From: Acetobacteraceae bacterium
Lineage (GTDB): Bacteria > Pseudomonadota > Alphaproteobacteria > Acetobacterales > Acetobacteraceae
Length of the DNA stretch: 18,332 nt
Assembly: GCA_030039695.1 (NCBI GenBank)
Contig: JASHVB010000190.1
Span: forward strand, 1-18,332
Direction: 5' to 3'
This document shows positions 1 through 6,162 of the stretch, piece by piece. The stretch's first letter is position 1, and every line of letters starts with the position of its first letter. Below the pieces are notes generated by a model. It was not told where the DNA came from. It made no database searches and saw only the letters and a list, made by a program, of their open reading frames with translations. A program made the translations under genes and the position numbers.

Positions 1-120
1 AACCCGGAAGCCTATCTCGCCGAGGTTCTCGACCGGATGGCACGAGGCCATCCTATCACCCGCCTTGACGAGCTCATGCCCTGGAACGTCAAGGCCCGGC
101 AGGCCGCCGCCGCGGCCTGA
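1..120 (+). CDS. IS66 family transposase TnpC, C-terminal end (partial)
   Basis: The frame is open from base 1 and ends at TGA 118-120, giving 39 codons. The peptide contains YLAEVLDRMARGHPITRLDE followed by LMPWN. This matches the conserved C-terminal tail of IS66 TnpC (Y-L-x-x-V-L-x-R-[IM]-x-x-H-P-I-x-R-[LIV]-D-E-L-[LM]-P-W-N). TnpC carries the DDE catalytic domain of IS66 elements, but those catalytic residues lie upstream of the window. What is visible is in frame and ends at a normal place, so the gene may be intact outside the window. It ends directly against the stop codon of the convergent DUF6429 frame. Confidence 0.85.
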   Translation, partial: NPEAYLAEVLDRMARGHPITRLDELMPWNVKARQAAAAA

Positions 121-391
121 TCATCGCCCCGACCTGGCGGTTAAGTCTGCCGGCTGATCCGACGCCGGGGCCTTCGCGAACAGCTTTGTGAACAGCCGCT
201 CGCTCTTCGCGAGTCCCTCCTCGGTCAGGACGACCGACTTCGCCTTGCCGACCGGGTCGTGGATCAGGCCCTTACGGCAACCGATCCATCGCGTCCCAGT
301 CGAACCCTTTCCACGCCCTGACGTCGTCATGAAGCGTGAGATACAGCAGGGCCAGCACCGCCTCGTCGATCTTGTCCGTGTCGATCTCCAC
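121..391 (-). pseudogene. DUF6429 family protein, frameshifted
   Basis: Starting at GTG 391 the minus strand reads MEIDTDKIDEAVLALLYLTL, then a stretch with AWKGFDWDAMDRLP and a TAA near 281. The following residues continue in a different frame: RKGLIHDPVGKAKSVVLTEE, then SERLFTKLF, down to TGA at 121-123. Together the two halves give a near-complete DUF6429 protein of roughly 90 residues, so a small indel around 279-284 has broken it. In-frame stops just upstream of the GTG support the start. Function is unknown; it is a small, presumably cytoplasmic protein often found next to IS66 transposases. The frame also overlaps a longer out-of-phase open frame reaching 498, which I regard as chance except for its 3' half. 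Confidence 0.7.
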
Positions 392-510
392 CAGGTCGCA
401 TCCCGGCAGTTCGTGCCACCGCTACGGTCACGCCCGGCTATCGAGCACGTCAATCCCCGCCGCTGAGCTGATGCCCGCCTGGTCGGTGTCTCTCCCAAAC
501 AGGCCAGTGT

Positions 511-1977
511 TCACCAGCAGCCCGCGTCGAGGGAAGGTGCAGCGGTCTGACGCTTACATTCAGGGCGCGGGGGCAGCTCGTAACGCACCGGCCGTGCATG
601 ATCGCCCATCTGTAGCGCTGGATTGAATACCGAGTTAAATTTCCAGATCATACGGAGGAAATTGGTCTGGCCGCGCAGCAAAAGTTTGACCGTAGTCCAC
701 AGCGTCTGTCGAATTGCAGAGAAACCAAGATGTTTTCTGTTTAGTACTTGCTGGGTCTTCACCAACTCCGCATAAAATTCCGGAAGTGGTAGTGTCGTCG
801 GAAGAACCGCATGCTGGATATCAAACAGCCGATAGTCCCGTGTCGTCAGTCTCCGTTGCTCCGTCTGCCAGATCTCCGTTCCTGGATACGGTGTTGTCAC
901 GCTGATATTCACCACGTCGGGGACTTCCAGACACCACTGTCGTACCGTTTCAAAGCGGTCGCGATCCCATGATGGATCAGCGATCAGATTGATGGCGACT
1001 GCTATCCCGAGCGAACGAGCGGCCTCCAGCGCTTCCATGTTGCGGTCAAGACTGGTCCGTTTACGGAATAGTTGAAGGCCAGCTTCGTCGATCGCCTCCA
1101 ACCCGATGAAGATGATCTTCAGACCCAGATCACGCCACAACCGGAACAGATCCAGGTTACGCAGCAATACGTCACCGCGCGTTTCAAGATAATACTCCTT
1201 GCGGATACCGCGCCGGCGGATCGCCTCACAGATCTCGAAGCCCTGGCGGGCATGGACAAATGCGACATCGTCAACGATGAAGACGCCCGGTTCTCGAATG
1301 CGGGCAAGTTCATCGACGATCACTTCCGGCGAGGCAACCCGATAGCTGCGGCCGTAAAACGTCCAGGCACTGCAGAAGGTGCAATCCCAGGGACAGCCGC
1401 GTGCGAATTCAATAGAGGCACAAGGGTCCAGCGTGCCAATGAAGTAGCGTCGCCGCCGGGTCAGCAAATCCCGCGCCGGGCGGACAGCGTCGAGACTCTC
1501 GACGAAGCGAGGCGGTGGTCCCTCCCCTGCTGCGCTCACGACACCAGGCACGCGTGTCAGGTCGTCGCGATTCTGGAGAGCTTCGAGGAGAAGTGGAACC
1601 GTGGCCTCACCTTCACCTTTGAGAACACAGTCAATTGCGCCACCGCCATGCACGAGCAGGTCGTTTGCAACGAAGCTTGCGCTATGGCCGCCCACGAAAA
1701 CGAAGCAACCTGGCGTTCGGACCTTGACCGCTTTTGCGATATCGATGATTTCGGGAATATTGGCTAGGTAATTGGCACTGAGGCACACCGCGTTCGGCTT
1801 CCATCGATCGATCAGCCGCCAAAGGCGATGGCATGGTTCCACTTGCAAGTCGACGATGCGCACGTCGTGTCCGGCGGAGCGCGCTGCACTGGCGACCAAT
1901 TCGAGACCTAGCGGCTCCAGGGTCAGGAAAACCCGAGTATACATCAGCCCGCTCGGATGGACCGCCAGCAGTTTCAT
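511..1977 (-). CDS. hpnR: Hopanoid C-3 methylase HpnR-like (B12-binding radical SAM protein), 3' end replaced by IS66
   Basis: HpnR enzymes methylate hopanoids at C-3 using S-adenosylmethionine and probably cobalamin. The 488-residue product starts MKLLAVHPSGLMYTRVFLTL and has an N-terminal B12-binding-type domain (about residues 1-140), including FVFVGGHSASFVA. The radical SAM domain follows: the CPWDCTFC motif gives C195, C199 and C202 for the 4Fe-4S cluster, with YYLETRGDVLLRN and a GLEAID segment further on. LNRKHLG and LLLRGQTNFLRMIWKFNSV near the C-terminus match what I recall of HpnR. ATG 1977 overlaps the upstream stop as ATGA; an in-frame ATG at 1986 is the alternative. The last 15 residues (after ...PPRPE) are encoded by the IS66 end, so the native C-terminus is lost. 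The catalytic domains look whole, so activity may remain. Assignment as HpnR rather than another B12-radical SAM protein is by remembered similarity. Confidence 0.8.
   Translation of the reverse strand: MKLLAVHPSGLMYTRVFLTLEPLGLELVASAARSAGHDVRIVDLQVEPCHRLWRLIDRWKPNAVCLSANYLANIPEIIDIAKAVKVRTPGCFVFVGGHSASFVANDLLVHGGGAIDCVLKGEGEATVPLLLEALQNRDDLTRVPGVVSAAGEGPPPRFVESLDAVRPARDLLTRRRRYFIGTLDPCASIEFARGCPWDCTFCSAWTFYGRSYRVASPEVIVDELARIREPGVFIVDDVAFVHARQGFEICEAIRRRGIRKEYYLETRGDVLLRNLDLFRLWRDLGLKIIFIGLEAIDEAGLQLFRKRTSLDRNMEALEAARSLGIAVAINLIADPSWDRDRFETVRQWCLEVPDVVNISVTTPYPGTEIWQTEQRRLTTRDYRLFDIQHAVLPTTLPLPEFYAELVKTQQVLNRKHLGFSAIRQTLWTTVKLLLRGQTNFLRMIWKFNSVFNPALQMGDHARPVRYELPPRPECKRQTAAPSLDAGCW
544..557 (-). 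repeat. IS66-type terminal inverted repeat
   Basis: Read on the minus strand the segment begins GTAAGCGTCAGACC. The leading GTAAGCG agrees with the terminus shared by many IS66-family elements. It is placed on the far side of the DUF6429 frame, as expected for the element end. Only one end is in the window, so the assignment rests on the motif and its position. Confidence 0.55.
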
Positions 1978-2378
1978 GCTGAACATCGCTCGCTAGTGCA
2001 ACGAGGCGGCTGGTTTCCGTCGAGATTGGGGATATGGCGCCAAGCGGTTATGAAGCTGTCGTCGCACGCGTCGCCAAGCACTATCGGGAGCGCCTGGCCG
2101 CTACGAGTGAGCAAGGCCCGCGAGAGACTGGCCTTCTGTGCCGATGGGAGGTTTGCCCAGGAAAGACCGCTTGAGGCTGCAAGGATCGCGTCTAGGTTGA
2201 AAACTCGCACCATCACTGGCTCTAGTGCCCGATAACGCTCCCTAAACGGCGCGCTAGCGCCCGCCTTCATCGCAGCAGGCGAGGCATCGTCAAGCTGACC
2301 GATCGCAGCACTCGGCGAGGCTGCGTCGGTTCGCTGCGCGACGGCGGGGTACCATGCTGCCATAGTCACGAACGCCAC
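1974..2378 (-). pseudogene. MlaC/HpnM-like periplasmic protein, shortened or degenerate
   Basis: Members of the MlaC/Ttg2D family are periplasmic lipid-carrying proteins; the hopanoid-associated version is HpnM. The frame has a hydrophobic leader ending AAWYPAVAQ, then FRERYRALEPVMVRVFNLDA followed by ILAASSGLSWANLPSAQKAS. This matches the family pattern of a 'FxxRYxxLxPVxxxxFDLxAI...W..L...Q' segment. After about residue 90 the resemblance stops and the protein ends at 134 residues, against about 200 for the family, so an internal deletion or frameshift is likely. The leader is also weak: the first usable starts are GTG 2378 or ATG 2363, with a TAG a little further upstream. Its TGA overlaps the hpnR ATG as ATGA, the usual sign of translational coupling, which supports a former hopanoid operon. 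Confidence 0.5.
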
Positions 2379-2427
2379 GACACCAAAACGCAGTGCGGCC
2401 GGAGGCTAATAAATGAACGGTCGCGCG

Positions 2428-2769
2428 TCATGTCGACTTACTGCCCCAACCGTCATGCCAGTCTGTGTCAAATGTTCCAGGGGACATCTTTACGGGTTCC
2501 CGTTGCTTTATCATGTGCCCGGCTGCCGTCGTCGGGACGCTTCCTCTCGCTCGTGCGGCCGCCCTGATCACGTGAACGAGCCAGACCATCAGAGCTGCCA
2601 CCAACGCGAGCATTATCGGACCGCCAAACATTGGTCCTAGAGCCCAGAATGGGACGTCGAAGGACATCCAGTTAGACAGCCCGATGATCGCCCACGGAAC
2701 GACCACTTCACCGCCAAACCCGGCGACGATAATGATTCCCAGTGTCCTGTCGATGCCGTCACTCGTCAT
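2428..2769 (-). CDS. Hypothetical small membrane protein, two predicted TM segments
   Basis: From ATG 2769 the product is 113 residues. A hydrophobic stretch TLGIIIVAGFGGEVVVPWAI is followed by a short polar turn (SNWMSFDVPF). A second hydrophobic stretch comes next (ALGPMFGGPIMLALVAALMV then WLVHVI), ending in the basic RAAARARG, so two membrane helices are likely. The tail of about 35 residues is polar. The frame is open upstream to 2982, but that part looks non-coding (Arg/Ser/Pro-rich) and belongs to no family I know. No clear ribosome site precedes ATG 2769. I do not recognise the protein. It lies upstream of the HpnM-like remnant on the same strand with a gap of about 50 bases, so it could have been part of the same transcript. 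Confidence 0.4.
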   Translation of the reverse strand: MTSDGIDRTLGIIIVAGFGGEVVVPWAIIGLSNWMSFDVPFWALGPMFGGPIMLALVAALMVWLVHVIRAAARARGSVPTTAAGHMIKQREPVKMSPGTFDTDWHDGWGSKST

Positions 2770-2930
2770 GGCGGTAGACGCGCCAATCACAGTTTGGGTG
2801 CCCACCGTATCGGAAAGTTGCGGATCAGGACCTCGGCCAATCCGCCGAGGCAAGCCTTCGTTGTCATGAGGTGCAGCCGCGCCAGAGCTGCGGCAGCGTC
2901 GCATTTCCTCCGCGATACGGGGCGCGGTAT

Positions 2931-3167
2931 TCACGACACTCGCGCCCGTCGGGGCAACGGCGCCGAGCATAACCCCGCGCACCGCTGCCCAGTTGCGCAG
3001 CTCTGTGCTGCAGCGCTCGCCGTGACTCGATGCGGCATCCGTGCGGCCACCCTCGGAAGTGAGGAGAAGCTGGTGTTGGAAGCCGCCATGTCACCCGTGC
3101 CTGCGATGGCGGGGCTTATGCTGGAGATACTCAGGGCGGCCATCGCCGCCCGCAGTAAGGTCTTCAT
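2931..3167 (-). CDS. Hypothetical small secreted protein
   Basis: ATG 3167 is preceded by GAGG about ten bases upstream on the minus strand. The product is 78 residues and starts MKTLLRAAMAALSISSISPA followed by IAGTGDM. This is a textbook Sec signal peptide with likely cleavage after Ala-Ile-Ala. The mature part begins with a polar stretch (ASNTSFSSLP) and then turns Arg/Ala/Cys-rich, with CATGQRCAGLC, which may reflect a frameshift in the distal half. I do not recognise a domain. The frame stays open beyond the ATG up to 3539, but only the portion from the signal peptide onward looks protein-like. Confidence 0.35.
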   Translation of the reverse strand: MKTLLRAAMAALSISSISPAIAGTGDMAASNTSFSSLPRVAARMPHRVTASAAAQSCATGQRCAGLCSAPLPRRARVS

Positions 3168-3572
3168 CGTTGCTAAACCTCGATCGAGTTTTGGAATGAG
3201 ATTGGTCTTGCAACGAGCGGGCCGCCGGGGCACCTCCATGGAGCGCGACGAAGAAGCGCGGGTTGGCGCGCTGAAGCTGGCGCACGCGGAGAACCGCGCC
3301 CGGACACGGAACCAATCCGTTCCGCCAGGCCGCAAGAAATAGGATGTCTTCGATCGGGAGTGCGTCTGCTGGAGCCGGGTCCCGCTCGGGCTGATGTTGC
3401 GCCGTTGGAGGACGGTCCAGCCGTGCCTCTTTGGTGCTGGTCTGGCAGATTGACATAGGCGTCGGCTGCTCGCGCCCCTCCACACCGGATTTATCACAGC
3501 CACCAGATATTGATAGCGGTCATAGATGACAATACTCATTCTGTTTAACTGTATGATGACCTAGACTCAGCA
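3168..3572. other. Intergenic stretch, no gene recognised
   Basis: About 400 bases lie between the small secreted protein and the LysR stub. Several overlapping frames are open on the minus strand, but their peptides are Arg/Pro/Ser-rich without motifs and look like by-products of GC bias. The last 60 bases before the LysR ATG are comparatively A/T-rich (around 3480-3560) and could have held its promoter. I see no tRNA, hairpin or repeat. Confidence 0.5.
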
Positions 3573-3770
3573 ATGCGCGCGGCTGACATTCCGACACTGA
3601 CGGCATTTGCCGCGGTTGCTGAGCATCGCAGCTTTCGTCGCGCTGCCCCTCGCTTGGGCGTTACGCCCTCAGCGCCGAGCCATACAATACGGCAGCTCGA
3701 AGAACGCTTCCGTCTTCGTCTGTTGAATCGGACGCCACGCACCGTACCCCTGGCGGCATTGTCACGTTAA
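3573..3770 (+). pseudogene. LysR-family regulator, N-terminal HTH stub
   Basis: The 65-residue product starts MRAADIPTLTAFAAVAEHRS and continues FRRAAPRLGVTPSAPSHTIR then QLEERFRLRLLNRTPRTV. This is the winged helix-turn-helix of LysR regulators, lacking the initial few residues only if the start is elsewhere. Family members are about 290-310 residues with a C-terminal effector-binding domain. Here the frame ends at TAA 3768-3770 right after the HTH, and no LysR effector domain is seen in any frame downstream. In the recognition helix, 'SAPSHTIRQLEERF' has Pro where most members have Leu (SALSHTIR), a further sign of decay. It faces the truncated SDR that follows. Confidence 0.75.
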
Positions 3771-3910
3771 TCGGGGAGGGGCGGAAGGTGCCGGAGCAAG
3801 GAGCGCCGCTCGGCTCGGTTTGCGTTCCTGACGACGTCGACGCTCTTCCACAACAATGATACGAGGATAAGATCTGCCGCCCGGTAGACGTCCCGATCAT
3901 GCGTACCCCT

Positions 3911-4238
3911 TGCGACGTTGACGATCATGCCGCTCCAACTCGCGCGTAAGTGGAGCAAGACGGCCTTCGTTGTCGCGGACAAGCCGAACACATTCACGTC
4001 GAACTGGCGGCGGATCCTATTGAATGGCGTCGCCTCGAGCGGACCGAACGCTCCGCAGCCTGCGTTGTTCACGAGCGCGTCGATGCGCCCTGACTCTGCG
4101 AGGCAACCGTCGACGGCTGAGTGGACGGATCTGGTGTCCTGGACGTTGAGGCGCCTGACGAGCGTACGCTCGAGCTGCGTGAGTTCGACCTCTTTATCCG
4201 GCGCGCATTGTCGCGATGACGTTCCAGGCCTTCGACAG
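3911..4238 (-). pseudogene. Short-chain dehydrogenase/reductase, frameshifted and truncated at both ends
   Basis: Reading leftward from 4238, the frame LSKAWNVIATMR (the second beta strand and cofactor-specificity region of classical SDRs) stops at a TAA near 4194. The next frame, shifted by one base near 4202, continues PDKEVELTQLERTLVRRLNV, then GRIDALVNNAGCGAFGPLEA with the NNAG motif, and RRQFDVNVFGL. It ends at GMIVNVA, just where the catalytic Ser should follow; no Tyr-x-x-x-Lys follows in any frame. The N-terminal TGxxxGxG Rossmann loop is not in frame either, although an out-of-phase TGSS occurs near 4300. In this subfamily these pieces are normally contiguous. The gene is clearly non-functional. 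Confidence 0.75.
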
Positions 4239-4711
4239 CAGAAGGTTGCTACGAGATGCTGGTCGACCAACGCCGCCTCCTCGACTGGCGCAAAATCAAG
4301 CTCGATCCGGTGCTATGCCCTCTCCGGAACGACCTGCGCGACATAGATGCCGTCGCCCTGTCCTCGGTCGAAAACCCGCACCCGGCCGACATGGATTCAC
4401 TCGACAAGGCACGTGCCCCGAAGGAGCTGTACGACCGGTATCTTTCGTACGAGCGCGTAGCGCGGGAAACAGCCCGATCTGGTTCGACGATCAAGAAATG
4501 CATTATCAGCGTCTTGTCACGGCGGGCCGGGTTCCAGGGCAGGTCGTTATCCTTCAGGCCGGCCAGTCGCGGACACTGGCCAAAGCCGACCAGCTTGGCG
4601 AGCGCCATGGCGAAATGAAGGCGGCCGCATCACGCTGCCCCACCTCAAAGCGCAGAGCGAAGACCCTCGACTGGCGACGTGCCCCGCGCGTGGCTGGGCA
4701 ATCGGACAATT
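4239..4711. other. Degenerate stretch, no gene recognised
   Basis: Open frames of about 120 codons occur on both strands. One plus frame from 4256 reads in a protein-like way (LVDQRRLLDWRKIKLDP, later KELYDRYLSYERVARE), and a minus frame over part of the same bases also looks plausible. Neither matches a family I know, and no good ribosome site was seen. Because both neighbours to the left are broken genes, I read this as gene debris. Confidence 0.4.
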
Positions 4712-5101
4712 TTATTGCTCATTGCTGCACCAGAACCTCCACCAAGGCTTCTTGACCACTGCTGCGCGCTTGGTGGCCAGAGTTGTGGAGCTAGCAACTG
4801 CAAGTGGCGGCCGCTCAGACGTGGTGACGCCAGCGGACGAGGAAGGAATGTGCACAGGATCGCACCCGGAGGTTTCGGCAGCTGTCGATCGAGAGGCAGT
4901 CGGACCTAAGAGAAGGTCGCGAAAATCCTGGTAAGCCTTTCCCTCGAATCCGTATTTGTCTTCAGCGCACGGAAGCCTCGTTGGAACTCGAAGAATCGTC
5001 GAATCGTCGTTGTAGTACTCCAGCGTTCTCTCGTCTCCGACGTCGACCCCAATTTGCCAAGCCTGTTGCCGCGCGAGGGTAGTGGCGCGCGCCAACAGCA
5101 A
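4712..5101 (-). CDS. Hypothetical protein, doubtful
   Basis: This is a 129-residue frame starting with a non-ATG codon at 5101 and ending at TAA 4712-4714. The middle part (RTLEYYNDDSTILRV, EDKYGFEGKAYQDFRDLLLG) has an ordinary amino-acid composition, and the C-terminus ends KKPWWRFWCSNEQ. Third-position G/C bias is weaker than in the intact genes of the window. No signal peptide, TM helix or family match is apparent. It may be a remnant or acquired DNA. Confidence 0.22.
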   Translation of the reverse strand: MLLARATTLARQQAWQIGVDVGDERTLEYYNDDSTILRVPTRLPCAEDKYGFEGKAYQDFRDLLLGPTASRSTAAETSGCDPVHIPSSSAGVTTSERPPLAVASSTTLATKRAAVVKKPWWRFWCSNEQ

Positions 5102-5299
5102 TCTATCAAACGAAACTTACCAGCGTTGCCGCTCGCGAGCGCCGAGAGCAGGCGCGAACTCGAGGCCGCGATGATCGGCCTGGAGGTGGCAACCGACCGG
5201 CTGTCGGCGCGCGATCATGTGCTGGCGCTTAATGCCGCGTTGCGCGGCGCGCTTGATGGCTTCAGGACGGAGCAGCGACGACGACGTGGGACGCGCTGA
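5054..5299 (+). CDS. Hypothetical fragment, doubtful
   Basis: The 81-residue plus frame has a C-terminal two thirds with strongly G/C-biased third positions and helix-forming composition (ESRRELEAAMIGLEVATDRL, then ALNAALRGALDGF, ending in a basic RRRRGTR). The first 20 codons overlap the opposing doubtful frame and look random, so coding sequence, if any, begins near 5117. I do not recognise a family. It could be the tail of a larger lost gene. Confidence 0.2.
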   Translation: MPSLLPREGSGARQQQSIKRNLPALPLASAESRRELEAAMIGLEVATDRLSARDHVLALNAALRGALDGFRTEQRRRRGTR

Positions 5300-5603
5300 C
5301 ATGCCCTGCGCCGGGGCTGTGGCGAGGCGTGACGGCGTTCGCGCCATCGCCCCGTGATCAGGAGCGGCTGGGCAGTCCACCCGCTATACGCAGAAGCCAC
5401 CTCGCACAGTGCAATCTATCGACATGTGGACAGCGCGAGCGTGCGTGGATCGACATGTCGCCTCGACATCCTGGTTGAACAACGTCGATATCAGACCCCC
5501 GTGCGGTTCATCTTTCGGCTGCGCTGCGGTCCTCTTACAGAAATCATAGCAAGGTTCGGGTTAGTAGACCGGGACACCGGCATCCGGGGTCCGGCGCCCC
5601 CCG
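5300..5603. other. Intergenic stretch with a short direct repeat
   Basis: No gene is supported here. ATCGACATGT occurs at 5418-5427 and again at 5449-5458; the second copy is part of the 10-bp palindrome CGACATGTCG (5451-5460). The spacing of 31 bases is about three helical turns. There is no neighbouring gene start that it would clearly regulate, so it may be coincidental. Confidence 0.35.
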
Positions 5604-5879
5604 TCAGCTTCCGGCTTTCTCCAGCGCATAGCCCTTGCCCTGCATGCATTTACGGATTGCGGCGCGCACCGCGGGAGGACCCGTAAAGGGAGAGATGACC
5701 CACGATCCCAGGGTGGACGCGTTCTTGAGCCGCACGGCCTCGCGTGAAGACGTGCGGCATTGCTTGAGATCGTCCTGGAAGCGATGGGACGTGTGGTCGC
5801 CCTGCAACGGCGGATCGTACGGCGCGCATCCGCTGACGCCGGCCAGGACAACAAGAGAGATTAGCTCCATGCGGCGCAC
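5604..5879 (-). CDS. Small outer-membrane-type lipoprotein, hypothetical
   Basis: The 91-residue product starts MRRMELISLVVLAGVSGC. The basic start, short hydrophobic core and VSGC lipobox predict lipidation at Cys18 by the Lgt/LspA pathway. The residue after Cys is Ala, so no Asp inner-membrane retention signal is present. The mature part (APYDPPLQGDHTSHRFQDDL, later GPPAVRAAIRKCMQGKGYAL) has two further cysteines, C41 and C78, which could pair in the periplasm. The GTG start at 5879 has GGAG nine bases upstream on the minus strand; ATG 5870 is an alternative that would shorten the n-region. I do not recognise a named family. The next gene upstream on the same strand is the HtrA-like protease, 283 bases away. 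Confidence 0.7.
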   Translation of the reverse strand: MRRMELISLVVLAGVSGCAPYDPPLQGDHTSHRFQDDLKQCRTSSREAVRLKNASTLGSWVISPFTGPPAVRAAIRKCMQGKGYALEKAGS

Positions 5880-5997
5880 GATGGTGGCTCCGATTGTCAG
5901 GTTCAGGGGGGTGACCGGCTTTGCGTCGAAAATCGCTTCTGCAGCGGCACCGAGCAGCCGGCACCTGCGGGGGGAGTGATGGAGCAGTCTCCGTTCT

Positions 5998-6035
5998 GAT
6001 CCGTCTCACAATTTGGTCCAATTGTGAGACGGATC
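5998..6035. repeat. Perfect inverted repeat, 16-bp arms and 6-base loop
   Basis: The left arm GATCCGTCTCACAATT (5998-6013) and right arm AATTGTGAGACGGATC (6020-6035) are exact reverse complements separated by TGGTCC. Neither strand has a T tract after the stem, so it is not a classical intrinsic terminator. It is about 128 bases past the protease stop codon. It could be a mobile-element end, an operator or a replication/recombination site; see the findings. Confidence 0.9.
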
Positions 6036-6040
6036 GACAC

Positions 6041-6089
6041 GGAATTCTCAAATTGCATGCGGCAGCGGAGGTCTACCAGGGAATTCTCA
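6041..6089. repeat. Direct repeat GGAATTCTCA (two copies)
   Basis: GGAATTCTCA occurs at 6041-6050 and 6080-6089. On the minus strand these are TGAGAATTCC, each preceded by an A/T-rich run (ATGG and AATT). The TGAGA core is shared with the adjacent palindrome arm (TTGTGAGACG), so four related TGAGA motifs sit within about 90 bases. Multiple short terminal repeats of this style occur at IS21-family ends, but no istA/istB remnant is visible here. Confidence 0.7.
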
Positions 6090-6162
6090 CCATTTCATGT
6101 ACGCCGACACGTGGGCAAGCGATGAGACGCGGGCGAGTTCATCATCAACGGCTCTCGTCGGA

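Larger units (their letters stand above)
1..557. mobile_element. IS66-family element, right-hand part (left part outside window)
   Basis: This block holds the C-terminus of an IS66 TnpC transposase, a DUF6429-like frame on the opposite strand, and at 551-557 a terminal GTAAGCG (read on the minus strand). IS66-family inverted repeats characteristically begin with GTAA, often GTAAGCG. The left end, TnpA and TnpB would lie outside the window, so neither the partner inverted repeat nor the 8-bp target duplication can be checked. The boundary at 557 falls inside the reading frame of the neighbouring radical SAM gene, so the element inserted into or replaced the 3' end of that gene. DUF6429 beside IS66 is an association I recall from rhizobial and related genomes, not something shown here. 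Confidence 0.7.
5880..6162. other. Intergenic region carrying palindrome and repeats
   Basis: This lies between the 3' end of the protease gene and the start of the lipoprotein gene, both on the minus strand. It contains no supported gene. Its notable content is a perfect 16+16 palindrome at 5998-6035 and two copies of GGAATTCTCA at 6041 and 6080, described separately. The lipoprotein promoter should lie between 5880 and about 5990, but I cannot pick out -35/-10 boxes with confidence. Confidence 0.5.

Noticed and set aside
1072..1767. 231-codon open frame on the plus strand
   Set aside because: It is antisense to the clearly coding radical SAM gene and has no recognisable domain or ribosome site.
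3767..3900. Continuation of the SDR to the end of its open frame
   Set aside because: After GMIVNVA the residues show no Ser-Tyr-Lys motif or SDR C-terminal pattern, so the open frame there is probably accidental.
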